A stretch of DNA of 64,000 nt from Mongoliitalea lutea. GTDB taxonomy: Bacteria; Bacteroidota; Bacteroidia; Cytophagales; Cyclobacteriaceae. The stretch is from the NCBI RefSeq assembly GCF_014652135.1, contig NZ_BMYF01000001.1:650-64649 (forward strand), read 5' to 3'. Made by a program: the position numbers and the translations under genes. Positions within the stretch are counted from its first letter, which is position 1. Every line of letters starts with the position of its first letter. Below, one piece after another: positions 1-9,026 of the stretch. The notes beneath the pieces are model-generated. The model saw only the letters and a list, made by a program, of their open reading frames with translations. It was not told where the DNA came from and did no database searches.

Positions 1-64
1 ACTCAGTAGTTAATAAATGGTTTTGCTTGTTGATTTTCTATAATCCTATTTACTACTCTAAAAA

Positions 65-106
65 CATTCGAAATTCGGCGTTTGGCGTTCATCATTCAAC
101 ATTTTT
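65..106. repeat. Degenerate 7-bp tandem array (6 units)
   Basis: Six consecutive heptamers can be read without gaps: CATTCGA, AATTCGG, CGTTTGG, CGTTCAT, CATTCAA, CATTTTT. The period is exactly 7 although the units have diverged. It is noncoding and lies upstream of two palindromes and a second heptamer array. It resembles the class of short tandemly repeated heptanucleotides known from filamentous cyanobacteria; that family link is inference. Confidence 0.6.
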
Positions 107-133
107 CCTCTCTTTCATTACTCAATCCCCCTA

Positions 134-183
134 GAGGATTATAAATCCTCATGATCTCTTGTTCGAGATTTCAAATCTCGAAC
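134..183. repeat. Pair of perfect palindromes
   Basis: Two hairpin-forming palindromes sit 10 bp apart. The first has arms GAGGATT (134-140) and AATCCTC (144-150) around ATA. The second has arms GTTCGAGATTT (161-171) and AAATCTCGAAC (173-183) around a single C. Neither is followed by a T-run in either orientation, so a plain terminator is unlikely. The layout resembles REP-type intergenic elements; no transposase of the REP-associated type is visible in the window. Confidence 0.6.
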
Positions 184-190
184 AGCTCCC

Positions 191-239
191 TACTTGGTAC
201 TTAGTACTTGGTACTTTGTACATAGTACTTGGTACTTTT
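191..239. repeat. 7-bp tandem array of TACTTGG type (7 units)
   Basis: Seven uninterrupted heptamers: TACTTGG, TACTTAG, TACTTGG, TACTTTG, TACATAG, TACTTGG, TACTTTT. The array ends 3 bp short of the stop codon of the minus-strand transporter gene. Same period as the arrays at 65-106 and 53524-53586 but a different unit sequence. Confidence 0.8.
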
Positions 240-242
240 GTC

Positions 243-1223
243 CTACTCTAATCTCAACTTCTGCGCTAATGCCGAACCAGCCATCAATTGCAAAGCATGA
301 TAAATCATCAGCGGAAGCAAAATCAGACCGAACATCACGGGGTCAGGAAACATGACTCTACCCATGACAGCTCCCTGAACCAAGGATTTTTTACTTCCAC
401 AGAATACCACAGTGATGGTATCTTCTCGGGAAAACTTCAAAGCATAGGATAAGCCCCACATAGCCAAAGCCATCAATATAAACAATAGTAACATCAATCC
501 TCCCAGTCCTATGATAGTTGCCGCACTGTGGCCGTCAAACATTTTCTCGGCAAATGACTCAGCAAAAGCAGTAAAAATGATCAACAATATAATTCCCTGA
601 TCAAAGTTTTTTAAGGCTTGGGAAAATTTATTGACAAAACCAATCAAGTATTGATGCATAAACAAACCAATGATGACAGGGAATAAAACCTGTAAACTCA
701 ATTTGATAAAGGTATCCGTCAAGTCAAAAGCTACAGCCGTTTCAGGAAGCATCACATCCATCCAGACAGGCGTAATGAAAATTCCTACCATGCTAGAAAT
801 GCTGGCATTGAAAATGGCAGCCGGAAGATTTCCTCCTGCTATGGATACCATCACCACGGATGAAGAAACTGTTGAAGGTAAAGCTGCTAAATAAAAAGTT
901 CCCAGCCAAAAATAATTACTATCATCTCCGAAAATTTGATACAATAGCAAAATAAACACAGGGAAAATCAGGAATGTGGTTGCCTGAATAAGGATATGTA
1001 ACTTCCAGTTTTTAAGACCTTCCATAAGCTTTTGAGGACTGAGTTTGACCCCATAAAAGAAGAATATCACTGATATACCGACTGCGGTAATTTCCTTCAA
1101 TGGCAATGGTCCATTACTTGTCCCCCATTGTGGAAAGAACTTTGCTAGTATAATCATTCCTACCAGCAAAAAGAAAAAATTATTGATACCGACTTTGGTA
1201 AGTGTATTTCTGATTTTGGACAT
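243..1223 (-). CDS. Bile acid:sodium symporter-like transporter (SBF-like family)
   Basis: A 326-residue polytopic inner-membrane protein with about ten hydrophobic segments. The stretch LPSTVSSSVVMVSIAGGN near residues 115-135 and the following NASISSMVG match the crossover-helix region of the SBF-like (PF13593, YfeH-type) branch of the bile acid:sodium symporter family. Substrate is not predictable; members move organic anions. It starts 14 bp downstream of the rRNA methyltransferase stop, so the two probably form a minus-strand operon. The stop codon (TAG) is followed by a heptamer repeat array instead of a clear terminator. A second, distinct BASS-family gene occurs at 32842. Confidence 0.85.
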   Translation of the reverse strand: MSKIRNTLTKVGINNFFFLLVGMIILAKFFPQWGTSNGPLPLKEITAVGISVIFFFYGVKLSPQKLMEGLKNWKLHILIQATTFLIFPVFILLLYQIFGDDSNYFWLGTFYLAALPSTVSSSVVMVSIAGGNLPAAIFNASISSMVGIFITPVWMDVMLPETAVAFDLTDTFIKLSLQVLFPVIIGLFMHQYLIGFVNKFSQALKNFDQGIILLIIFTAFAESFAEKMFDGHSAATIIGLGGLMLLLFILMALAMWGLSYALKFSREDTITVVFCGSKKSLVQGAVMGRVMFPDPVMFGLILLPLMIYHALQLMAGSALAQKLRLE

Positions 1224-1237
1224 TCCTTTTCCTTCGA

Positions 1238-1996
1238 TTAGCGTTGATTGGGAACTTGTTGTCTTCGGATGTTATCGCAACACACAGCGGTGGCTATGGC
1301 AACATTTAAGGACTCAGCCTTGCCAAAGGCTGGGATTTTAATCTTATTCGTAACAAACTTTTCTACCGCTTTTGAGATCCCCTGAGATTCATTACCCATC
1401 AACAGAATGCCTGCTTCAGGAAGACTTGCTTCATATATAGAACTACCATCCAAAAAAGCTCCATAGACAGGCAGTTTTAACGATTGCAAATAGCTTGTCA
1501 TATCACAATAATGTACCTGCACCCGTGTAAATGATCCCATGCTTGCATTCAGCACTTTAGGGTTGTAGAAGTCAGCGGATTCTTCTGATAAAAGGATTTT
1601 TTTGATTCCATACCAATCTGCGATGCGAATAATCGTTCCCAGATTCCCAGGATCACGAACATCGTCCAAAGCAATTGCCCATTCATTCGCATCTATCCCG
1701 AAGGCTTGATTAGTCTTGACTTTGGCGACAGCTAAGGCAGCATCATTGCTTTGAAAAGTTCCTGCTGCAACCAATTCCTGATTCTTTACAGGAATCACTT
1801 GAGCATTGGATTGTCTCAGTAATCTATCATAGTCGCCTTCAAATTTCTCCGTGACCAGTAAATGGCTGATTTCGTAATCTGAAAGCAACAATTCTGTGAC
1901 ATTTTTGCTACCTTCCACAAAAAAAGACTGCTCCTGTTTGCGGAATTTTTTTTGGTGTAAGGATTTAATAAACTTAAGCGTATTTTTGCTGAGCAT
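1238..1996 (-). CDS. SpoU/TrmH-family RNA 2'-O-methyltransferase
   Basis: A 252-residue SPOUT-fold methyltransferase. The N-terminal substrate-binding segment (KFRKQEQSFFVEGSKNV, about 17-33) precedes the three SpoU motifs: DDVRDPGNLGTIIRIADW (motif 1), LLMGNESQGIS (motif 2) and ESLNVAIATAVCC (motif 3), which build the SAM-binding knot. The family methylates the ribose of rRNA or tRNA; an RlmB-like 23S rRNA target is plausible but cannot be fixed from sequence. It is divergent from tamL with only 17 bp between start codons, so any promoters lie inside the opposing genes. Confidence 0.9.
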   Translation of the reverse strand: MLSKNTLKFIKSLHQKKFRKQEQSFFVEGSKNVTELLLSDYEISHLLVTEKFEGDYDRLLRQSNAQVIPVKNQELVAAGTFQSNDAALAVAKVKTNQAFGIDANEWAIALDDVRDPGNLGTIIRIADWYGIKKILLSEESADFYNPKVLNASMGSFTRVQVHYCDMTSYLQSLKLPVYGAFLDGSSIYEASLPEAGILLMGNESQGISKAVEKFVTNKIKIPAFGKAESLNVAIATAVCCDNIRRQQVPNQR

Positions 1997-2013
1997 TCGG
2001 TAATTGCCTCGTT

Positions 2014-4425
2014 GTGATCAAAGCCAAATATATAAACTTTCTCTTGCTTGTACTTTTATTTTCTTCCTGTTCATTGACACGTGGACTCAAGGAAGGGGAA
2101 TATTTGCTTACAAAAACGAATGTTAAAGGCATCAATGAAGCAGACAAAGGAGCGCTTAATAACCTCATCAGGCAACAACCGAATACCACGATTCCTTTGT
2201 TGGGTACTTCCGCAGGAGTTTCTATTTATAATTTTGGCTTATCCATATTTGATAGTGCCAAGCATGAAATCCGGCGGGATAACTTTCAGCAAGAACGCAG
2301 AACTCTTTTGGCCAAAAGAGATACTGTTGTTTGGGACAGGAAGGAACAACGCCGATTTATCAAAATCAACAACAACCTTGCATCTTTGGAGAAAAAGCTC
2401 AGCTATGGAAATTTCTTTATGCGGACGGGTAATCCACGCGTTGTCTACGATTCCATGACCACGGCTGAATCAAGCAGGCAAATGCTATATTATCTTCAAA
2501 ACAATGGTTTTTTTGATGCACAAACTGATTTTATTGTCCGTAAACAGGGGAAAAAAGCTGTTGTAGACTATTTAATTTCAGAAAATGCAGTCTACAAAAT
2601 TGACTCCTTTTACACACGATCAGACAATGAAGACATTTACAGGTTATTAACGGCTAGAAACCAAAATTCCTTTATCACATCTGGAACCTCCTACGCACAA
2701 AGCAATCTGACCAAAGAACGTCAGCGGGTAGAAGATTTATTAAAAGACAATGGTTTTTATACGTTTACCCGCTCTTACATTGAATACAATGTGTATAAGG
2801 ACACCGTTTCTCATGTGGTCAATATTGAGCAAATCATCCGCAAGCCAATTTATGCAGACAAGCATCAGGTTTTTGTGCTCGACTCCATTTACTTTTCCTT
2901 GGATGCTCCTGAAAATGTCTTGTTTAGAAACACTCAGCGTACCAAGTATCGGGATGTGAATTTTGAATTGTATGATGATAAATACTCTGAAAAAATTATC
3001 TCCTCCCGTATCTTTCTAAACAAAGGGGATTTGTACAATAAAACCAATGTGATCGAAACACAGCGGCAGTTGGCCAACTTAGACTTATTTCGGTTTGTTA
3101 ATATTGCATTTGATACTTTAGGGGATGTTTTAAGACCCAGAATTTTCACCCAACCTAACCAAAAGTATCAAATTACCAATCAATTGGGAGCAAGTATCAC
3201 CGAACAGGTACCGGGACCGTTCTTTTCACATTCCCTGAGAAACAGAAACCTTTTCAGGGGTGCCGAAATATTTGAGTTTTTCTTCCGCGCTGGTTTGGAA
3301 GGGGTGGTTTCTGCAACCGGAGAAGGCGGGGTTTTCCGAAGCCGAGAACTGAATACCTCTGCATCCATCATTTTTCCTCAATTTCTATTTCCATTTTCCA
3401 GTAATTCCCTTGATAAATATGGTAGATTCAACCCAAGAACACGAACGCTGATTGGTTATAATTATGTGGACCGACCTGAGTACATTCGGGAAAGTGTAAA
3501 TGGAGTCTTGAGTTATAATTGGAATACACGTAACCTACGGCAGCAATATACCTTCAATGTGCTGGATGCCAACTTTATCCGTTCTAATCTCAGCAATGAT
3601 TTCCGGGAAATACTGGAAAATTTACAAAATCAGGGAAATAACCTGATCAATTCTTTCCTCCCATCCTATGTGTCGAGTATTTCGGGACAGGTAATCATTA
3701 ATTTTAATCAATACGGCGCTTTTCAGCGGAACAAAGCCTCTTTATTACGGCTATTTGCAGAAAGCGGCGGTTCCACCTTGAATTTGGTTAATAATAGTTT
3801 TGTGGAGGAAAGGAATTTGGCCTATTTCCAATTTTTGAAGTTTCAGGCAGATTTCAGAAGATATATTCCTCTGACAAGAGAACAAACATTTGCTTACCGA
3901 CTTAATTTGGGTTTGGCTAGGCCATATGGTGTCAGTAATGGAATATTGCCTTACGAAAAATATTTCTTTGCAGGTGGTAGTACAGGTATCCGTGCATGGC
4001 AGCCACGACGGTTGGGGCCAGGTTCTTTTACTCCTCCCCTCTTAGAAAATGGCTTGTTTGATTACCGATTTGAGCAACCAGGAGATATCCTATTCGAAGG
4101 TATGTTTGAATTACGTTCAAAGATTTATGGGTACTTTGACGGAGCTTTTTTTGTGGATATCGGTAACTCATGGACCTTTTTGGAGGACCCTACCCGACCT
4201 GGGGCAAATTTTGAGTTAAATAGATTCTACAGGGAATTGGCCGTAGGTACAGGACTGGGGCTTCGTATGGATTTTGACTTTTTAGTCCTGCGTTTGGATT
4301 TGGGTATCAAAGCTATAGACCCAGCAAGAGAAATTGGGCAGCGATTTGTCTTGAATGAGTTTTTTACTTCCCGATTGGGAAGAAGCAATGCCGTATTCAA
4401 CATAGGAATTGGATATCCTTTTTAA
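2014..4425 (+). CDS. tamL: TamL-type outer-membrane assembly lipoprotein (BamA/TamA family)
   Basis: An 803-residue Omp85-family protein. It begins with a lipoprotein signal (hydrophobic run then FSSC, lipid-bearing Cys about residue 19), the hallmark of Bacteroidota TamL, which replaces signal-peptide-type TamA. POTRA-like repeats fill about 30-385, and the C-terminal half is a surface-antigen beta-barrel containing FAGGSTGIRAWQPRRLGPG (conserved Omp85 loop region) and ending in aromatic IGIGYPF. It probably inserts barrel proteins or exports envelope material together with TamB. The start is GTG. The usual partner tamB is not adjacent; a sugar-phosphate mutase follows 97 bp downstream. Confidence 0.85.
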   Translation: MIKAKYINFLLLVLLFSSCSLTRGLKEGEYLLTKTNVKGINEADKGALNNLIRQQPNTTIPLLGTSAGVSIYNFGLSIFDSAKHEIRRDNFQQERRTLLAKRDTVVWDRKEQRRFIKINNNLASLEKKLSYGNFFMRTGNPRVVYDSMTTAESSRQMLYYLQNNGFFDAQTDFIVRKQGKKAVVDYLISENAVYKIDSFYTRSDNEDIYRLLTARNQNSFITSGTSYAQSNLTKERQRVEDLLKDNGFYTFTRSYIEYNVYKDTVSHVVNIEQIIRKPIYADKHQVFVLDSIYFSLDAPENVLFRNTQRTKYRDVNFELYDDKYSEKIISSRIFLNKGDLYNKTNVIETQRQLANLDLFRFVNIAFDTLGDVLRPRIFTQPNQKYQITNQLGASITEQVPGPFFSHSLRNRNLFRGAEIFEFFFRAGLEGVVSATGEGGVFRSRELNTSASIIFPQFLFPFSSNSLDKYGRFNPRTRTLIGYNYVDRPEYIRESVNGVLSYNWNTRNLRQQYTFNVLDANFIRSNLSNDFREILENLQNQGNNLINSFLPSYVSSISGQVIINFNQYGAFQRNKASLLRLFAESGGSTLNLVNNSFVEERNLAYFQFLKFQADFRRYIPLTREQTFAYRLNLGLARPYGVSNGILPYEKYFFAGGSTGIRAWQPRRLGPGSFTPPLLENGLFDYRFEQPGDILFEGMFELRSKIYGYFDGAFFVDIGNSWTFLEDPTRPGANFELNRFYRELAVGTGLGLRMDFDFLVLRLDLGIKAIDPAREIGQRFVLNEFFTSRLGRSNAVFNIGIGYPF

Positions 4426-4522
4426 ATTCTTTGGTAAGAAACTGCATATTCTCTTCTTGACGTGGCAATATTTAATCAAATTGTATAATTTAGAAACTTC
4501 AACCAAAAACTTTTTCTAAACA

Positions 4523-6256
4523 ATGACAACAGTAGATCCAAAGATCATCGCAAAAGCCGAATCTTGGCTGAATAGCAACATTGACGAAAACAGTAAGGCA
4601 CAAATCAGTTCCTTGCTAGCGTCCGAAGACCCGACTGAGTTAGTCGATTCCTTTTACACCGAACTTGAGTTTGGTACGGGAGGTTTGAGAGGCATTATGG
4701 GTGTGGGCTCTAACCGCATGAATGTGTACACCGTTGCTATGGCTACCCAAGGCCTTGCGAATTACCTCTTAAAAAGCTTTCCAGGAGAGGATATTGCTGT
4801 TGCAATCACCCATGACTGCCGTATCAACAATACGCTTTTTGCGGAAACTACTGCCAATGTTTTCACTGCCAATGGTATTCGAGTGAAGTACTTCCGTGAA
4901 ATGCGTCCTACTCCCATGCTTTCTTTTGCTATCCGTCATTTTAGCTGCAAAAGTGGTGTAATGGTCACTGCTTCCCACAACCCAAAAGAATACAATGGCT
5001 ACAAGGCCTATTGGAACGATGGAGGGCAAGTAGTCGCTCCTCATGATAAAAACATCATCGCTGAGGTACAGAAAATTACATCTGTAGACGATGTGAATTG
5101 GAATAAAAATGATGCATTGTTAGAATATATAGAGTCTGACTTTGATGCAATTTATTTGAATCTAGTTCAGGGATTAAGTCTATCTTCAGATGCTATACAG
5201 GCTAATAAATCTATGCCTATTGTATTCTCTCCGATCCACGGAGCTTCGGGTAAAATGGTGCCTGCTGCTTTAAAGGCATTTGGTTTTGAAAATGTGCATG
5301 TGGTCAAAGAACAGGCCGAACCCGATGGTACCTTCCCTACCGTAATCTATCCAAATCCTGAAGAAGCAGAAGCCTTGACCATGGCATTAGCTTTGGGTAA
5401 AGAAGTTGGGGCTGAGTTGGTGTTGGCCTGTGACCCAGATGGTGACCGCTATGCAGCTTGCGTACCTGATGGAAAAGGAGGTTATGAGTTATTAAATGGT
5501 AACCAAACAGGTTCTTTATTGACATATTATCTGTTGAGCAAGTGGAAAGAGCAAGGAAAATTGGATGGAAATCAGTTCCTGGTCAACACCATTGTAACTA
5601 CCGAACTTATTGACGAAATCTGTAAAGGCTTTGGAGTTACCTGCTATTCTGTATTGACAGGATTCAAAAATATTGCAGAAGTTATTCGAAACTTAGAGGG
5701 AAAAGCAACCTATATTGGTGGTGGTGAAGAAAGCTATGGGTACTTAGTAGGTGATTTTGTACGTGATAAGGATGGCGTTTCTGCCTGTGCGATGGTCGCT
5801 GAAATTGTCGCCTATTACAAATCCAAAGGAATGTCTGTAAGAGATGTATTGGCTGAGATTTATACCAAATTTGGTTTCTACAAGGAATCGTTGATTTCCG
5901 TGACCAAGAAAGGAAAAGACGGTGCCGAACAAATCCAAGCGTTGATGGCTGGCTTCCGAACCAATAGACCTACGGAGATGGCAGGTATTCCTGTAGTAAA
6001 AGTTGTGGATGTCAAGGAAAGTAAAATATTCGATACAGTCAACGGAACCGAAACGGAATTGAAAATGGATAAATCCAATGTAATTCAGTTTTACTTAGAA
6101 GATGGAAGCAAAATTTCTGCAAGACCATCCGGTACCGAACCAAAAATCAAGTATTATTTCTCTGTAAATGCTCCTGTGGAAAATAGGGAGGCCTATGAAA
6201 CAGTAGAAGCATCCTTGGAAGGAAGAATCAACAAGTTGAAAAGCTATTTCAGCTAA
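4523..6256 (+). CDS. Phospho-sugar mutase (phosphoglucomutase/phosphomannomutase)
   Basis: A 577-residue cytosolic alpha-D-phosphohexomutase of the long PGM2-like type that interconverts hexose 1- and 6-phosphates. All four active-site signatures are present: the phosphoserine loop TASHNP with Ser151; the metal loop DPDGDR with Asp304, Asp306 and Asp308; the sugar-specificity loop GGGEESYG; and the phosphate loop RPSGTEPK near residues 534-541. It supplies sugar-1-phosphates for nucleotide sugars and may feed the polysaccharide locus further right. A strong terminator follows directly. Confidence 0.93.
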   Translation: MTTVDPKIIAKAESWLNSNIDENSKAQISSLLASEDPTELVDSFYTELEFGTGGLRGIMGVGSNRMNVYTVAMATQGLANYLLKSFPGEDIAVAITHDCRINNTLFAETTANVFTANGIRVKYFREMRPTPMLSFAIRHFSCKSGVMVTASHNPKEYNGYKAYWNDGGQVVAPHDKNIIAEVQKITSVDDVNWNKNDALLEYIESDFDAIYLNLVQGLSLSSDAIQANKSMPIVFSPIHGASGKMVPAALKAFGFENVHVVKEQAEPDGTFPTVIYPNPEEAEALTMALALGKEVGAELVLACDPDGDRYAACVPDGKGGYELLNGNQTGSLLTYYLLSKWKEQGKLDGNQFLVNTIVTTELIDEICKGFGVTCYSVLTGFKNIAEVIRNLEGKATYIGGGEESYGYLVGDFVRDKDGVSACAMVAEIVAYYKSKGMSVRDVLAEIYTKFGFYKESLISVTKKGKDGAEQIQALMAGFRTNRPTEMAGIPVVKVVDVKESKIFDTVNGTETELKMDKSNVIQFYLEDGSKISARPSGTEPKIKYYFSVNAPVENREAYETVEASLEGRINKLKSYFS

Positions 6257-6279
6257 AAGCTTACACTACATTATGAAGA

Positions 6280-6309
6280 AATGGCACCTTATTCAAGGTG
6301 TCATTTTTT
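6280..6309 (+). terminator. Rho-independent terminator after phospho-sugar mutase
   Basis: Stem AATGGCACCTT (6280-6290) pairs with AAGGTGTCATT (6295-6305) around a four-base loop, with one G-U pair, and runs into TTTT. It ends the tamL-mutase direction of transcription before the next lipoprotein gene. Confidence 0.85.
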
Positions 6310-6364
6310 TTGTTTCCCTTCAACTTTATTAGTTGTTAAGTGTGCTAGTTGCAAAAAAATAGAA

Positions 6365-6372
6365 TATTTTTG
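6365..6372 (+). promoter_or_regulatory. Candidate -7 promoter box (TATTTTTG)
   Basis: Matches the Bacteroidota -7 consensus TAnnTTTG 35 bp before the ATG of the small lipoprotein, giving a leader of about 30 nt. No clear TTTG -33 box is seen at the usual spacing, so this is a weak call. Confidence 0.3.
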
Positions 6373-6407
6373 CGAGGGGTCTATTGAAACAAATAAAGAC
6401 CTAATCT

Positions 6408-6992
6408 ATGAAGAGTACGCTTATGAAAAATTATTTACCCCTCCTATTTCTTGGAATCATCCTTTTATTCAACTCTGCTTGCGACCGTGAAGACGATCGG
6501 CCGGATTACTTCTACAGCTTTAGCGTAGATGGCGTAGAAAAAAATCACCGTGCGAATCGTGATGCTAATATTGTGTTCATTGATGATAGTCAGAACAATA
6601 TTCGACTCACTACATGGACTATGGTCACAGGAAATAATACTGAGAGAAATGCAATAGTAATCGCCTTGAGAACAATCGAACGATTGGAGCTAGGATTTAC
6701 TTATCAAATGCAGGTACCCATAGTAGTCAATAGCGTTACCTCCCCATCTATTGCATTCTTTTACCTAGATGAAAATGGTAAAGCATGGGGTGCATTAAAT
6801 TTGGAATCATTAAATCCTGGAACACCCGAAAATGCTTCCATTCGTTTAGTAGACTTCTCTGCTGAAGGCACAACGGGTGTATTTGATGGCGTTTTAGTTG
6901 ATATGGAAGATGATAGGCCATTGAATCAGCGAAGAACCATCCAAATCACCAATGGTAGATTCTTCTTGCCCAACTTTGTTGAAAATATCTAA
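6408..6992 (+). CDS. Hypothetical lipoprotein
   Basis: A 194-residue protein of unrecognised family. The signal peptide ends in a lipobox FNSAC with Cys at residue 25 (19 to 20 if the second ATG, 15 bp downstream, is used). The acidic DREDD just after the Cys resembles the charged tethers that send Bacteroidota lipoproteins to the cell surface, so surface display is possible. The remainder looks beta-rich with no catalytic signature. It is monocistronic: a terminator precedes it and the next gene is convergent. Confidence 0.7.
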   Translation: MKSTLMKNYLPLLFLGIILLFNSACDREDDRPDYFYSFSVDGVEKNHRANRDANIVFIDDSQNNIRLTTWTMVTGNNTERNAIVIALRTIERLELGFTYQMQVPIVVNSVTSPSIAFFYLDENGKAWGALNLESLNPGTPENASIRLVDFSAEGTTGVFDGVLVDMEDDRPLNQRRTIQITNGRFFLPNFVENI

Positions 6993-6999
6993 TAGCAGG

Positions 7000-7941
7000 C
7001 TAAATTCTGCCAATGTGAACTAGTGCATCGCCTGCGTTCACTACGGGATTATTGTTTAAGCCTACGATATAACCATTGAAACTTGCCTTGATAGGCACAC
7101 GAACTTTCCCAAAAGGGTCTGATATTTTAGCCAATATCTGACCCTTTTTTACTTCATTCCCCAATTCAACAGATGAGGTAAAAATCCCTGATACTTTGGC
7201 TCTTGTCCAGGAACTGTCTGAAAGTACAATAGTATTTTTACTTTCAAGTCCATTGCTTGCTATCATCCCTAAATGAGCCAATAGGCGCTTACTTCCGTTG
7301 ACTGCTTCTTCTACTGCATAAGCATCAAGTCTCATGGATTCCCCTCCCTCATATACCATAATCGACTTTCTACGCTTGTAAGCTTCTTTTCGGAAGGATT
7401 TATCAATATGTGCTGAATTGAGGATAAAGTGTGTACCAAAGGCCTTAGCCAATTCAAAGCCCATTTTATCCTTATAATCAACTCTGATTTGGGGATAATT
7501 TGACAACATTCTTCCACCTGTATGAAAATCTATTCCATAATCAATCAACGGAATGATTTCATTGGTTAAGATATAGGCGATTTGAGATGCCAAACTCCCC
7601 TTTTTACTTCCGGGGAAGCTTCTATTTAAGTCCCTTCCATCTGGAAAAGTACGTGAATTACTCAAAAACCCGTAAACATTCACCAAAGGAATGAAAATCA
7701 CAGTTCCTTTGATAAGTTCCAAGTCAGGCTCTTCCAAAAACTTTTTGACAGCGACAATCCCATTGATTTCGTCCCCATGAACTCCTCCTGAAATCAATAC
7801 CGTAGGACCGTCCTCTTTGGCACGATGGATGAAAATAGGTAAATCAATCAAGGTATGCGTTGGCAGTCGTGCGATGGCAATATCTATTTGAATGCTTTGG
7901 CCGGGCCTGATTTTTACCCCATTGATTACCATTTCTTTCAT
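7000..7941 (-). CDS. Succinylglutamate desuccinylase/aspartoacylase-family protein
   Basis: A 313-residue M14-like zinc carboxypeptidase-fold enzyme. The zinc motif is in the segment ISGGVHGDEINGI (His and Glu of HxxE), followed by the substrate-binding RDLNRSFPG and a second zinc His in IDFHTGG. A short barrel-sandwich domain with VSGIFTSSVELGNEVKKGQ lies at the C-terminus, as in AstE/AspA-like amidohydrolases of unknown substrate. The frame stays open 65 codons further upstream, but that stretch is not family-like and overlaps murB; ATG at 7939-7941 (MKEMVINGVKIRPG) is preferred. Divergent from murB with 50 bp between. Confidence 0.83.
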   Translation of the reverse strand: MKEMVINGVKIRPGQSIQIDIAIARLPTHTLIDLPIFIHRAKEDGPTVLISGGVHGDEINGIVAVKKFLEEPDLELIKGTVIFIPLVNVYGFLSNSRTFPDGRDLNRSFPGSKKGSLASQIAYILTNEIIPLIDYGIDFHTGGRMLSNYPQIRVDYKDKMGFELAKAFGTHFILNSAHIDKSFRKEAYKRRKSIMVYEGGESMRLDAYAVEEAVNGSKRLLAHLGMIASNGLESKNTIVLSDSSWTRAKVSGIFTSSVELGNEVKKGQILAKISDPFGKVRVPIKASFNGYIVGLNNNPVVNAGDALVHIGRI

Positions 7942-7991
7942 ACAGTCTTTACTTAGGTTTCGGATTTTGGTCAAATTCTTGCTTAATTCGC

Positions 7992-9026
7992 ATGAGTAAA
8001 TTTTCCAGCATGAATATACAAGAAAACATTTCTCTACAACCCTACAATACCTTTGGAATCGATAAAAAAGCACGTTTTTTTTATGTGGTAAATACTTTGG
8101 AAGAATTGAGAAATGGACTTCATTACGCAAAAACACATGCCCTGAATGTACTCATACTTGGAGGTGGTAGTAATATTTTATTGACAGCAGATTGGGACGG
8201 CTTGGTATTGTTCAATCAATTAAGGGGCATCGAGATATTACAAGAAGATGAGAATCATGTGTGGGTAGAAGCTGGTGCCGGCGAAAATTGGCATGCATTT
8301 GTCATGCACTGCTTGGAAAATAATTGGGGTGGACTGGAGAATTTGTCCCTTATCCCTGGAACCGTCGGTGCCTCGCCCATGCAAAATATCGGTGCCTACG
8401 GAGTAGAAATTAAAGACAGCTTCATTTCGTTACAAGCGCTTAATCGCGAATCGTTAACTGTGGAAGTCTTCGATTCGGAAGCTTGTCAGTTTGGATATAG
8501 AGAAAGCATTTTTAAAAATACCCATAAGGATAAATACATCATTTTATCGGTTCAGTTTAAATTAACCAAGCAAAATCATCCACTCCATACCTCCTATGGA
8601 GCTATTCAAGCTACACTTGAAACAAAAGGTATTAAAACACCTACAATACAGGATATTAGTAATGCAGTAATTGAAATTCGCTCTTCTAAATTGCCAGATC
8701 CTAAAGTGATTGGAAATGCGGGAAGCTTTTTTAAAAATCCTACGATATACAGCCATCAATTTCAGCAGTTACAAAAGTCTTATCCTGATATCCCTTCCTT
8801 TCCTACTGAGCAAGGGGTGAAAATTCCTGCTGCTTGGTTGATTCAGCAATGTGGTTGGAAAGGGAAAGTATTCGGCCCTATTGGGGTTCACAAGGATCAG
8901 CCTTTGGTTTTGGTGAATTTTGGTGGTGGAGAAGGCAAAGCAATCGTTCAACTCAGCAAGGACATCCAAGCATCGGTTTTCGGAAAATTCGGGATTATGC
9001 TACACCCAGAGGTAAATTTTATTTAA
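7992..9026 (+). CDS. murB: UDP-N-acetylenolpyruvoylglucosamine reductase MurB
   Basis: A 344-residue FAD enzyme that reduces UDP-GlcNAc-enolpyruvate to UDP-MurNAc in peptidoglycan synthesis. N-terminal FAD-binding motifs are LGGGSNILL and IPGTVGASPMQNIGAYG. YRESIFK and GNAGSFFKNP (catalytic Ser near 245) follow, then the C-terminal PEVNFI with the catalytic Glu340. The layout fits the E. coli-type (class I) enzyme. A second ATG 18 bp downstream (MNIQENISL) could also be the start. The last 4 bases overlap the convergent dCMP deaminase gene. Confidence 0.95.
   Translation: MSKFSSMNIQENISLQPYNTFGIDKKARFFYVVNTLEELRNGLHYAKTHALNVLILGGGSNILLTADWDGLVLFNQLRGIEILQEDENHVWVEAGAGENWHAFVMHCLENNWGGLENLSLIPGTVGASPMQNIGAYGVEIKDSFISLQALNRESLTVEVFDSEACQFGYRESIFKNTHKDKYIILSVQFKLTKQNHPLHTSYGAIQATLETKGIKTPTIQDISNAVIEIRSSKLPDPKVIGNAGSFFKNPTIYSHQFQQLQKSYPDIPSFPTEQGVKIPAAWLIQQCGWKGKVFGPIGVHKDQPLVLVNFGGGEGKAIVQLSKDIQASVFGKFGIMLHPEVNFI

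Noticed and set aside
161-183. tRNA T-arm or tRNA fragment
   Set aside because: GTTCGA occurs, but it is part of a simple palindrome and no cloverleaf or acceptor stem can be drawn.
7942-8136. N-terminal extension of the aspartoacylase-like protein
   Set aside because: It overlaps murB on the other strand, and the translated residues are not like the family; ATG at 7941 fits better.
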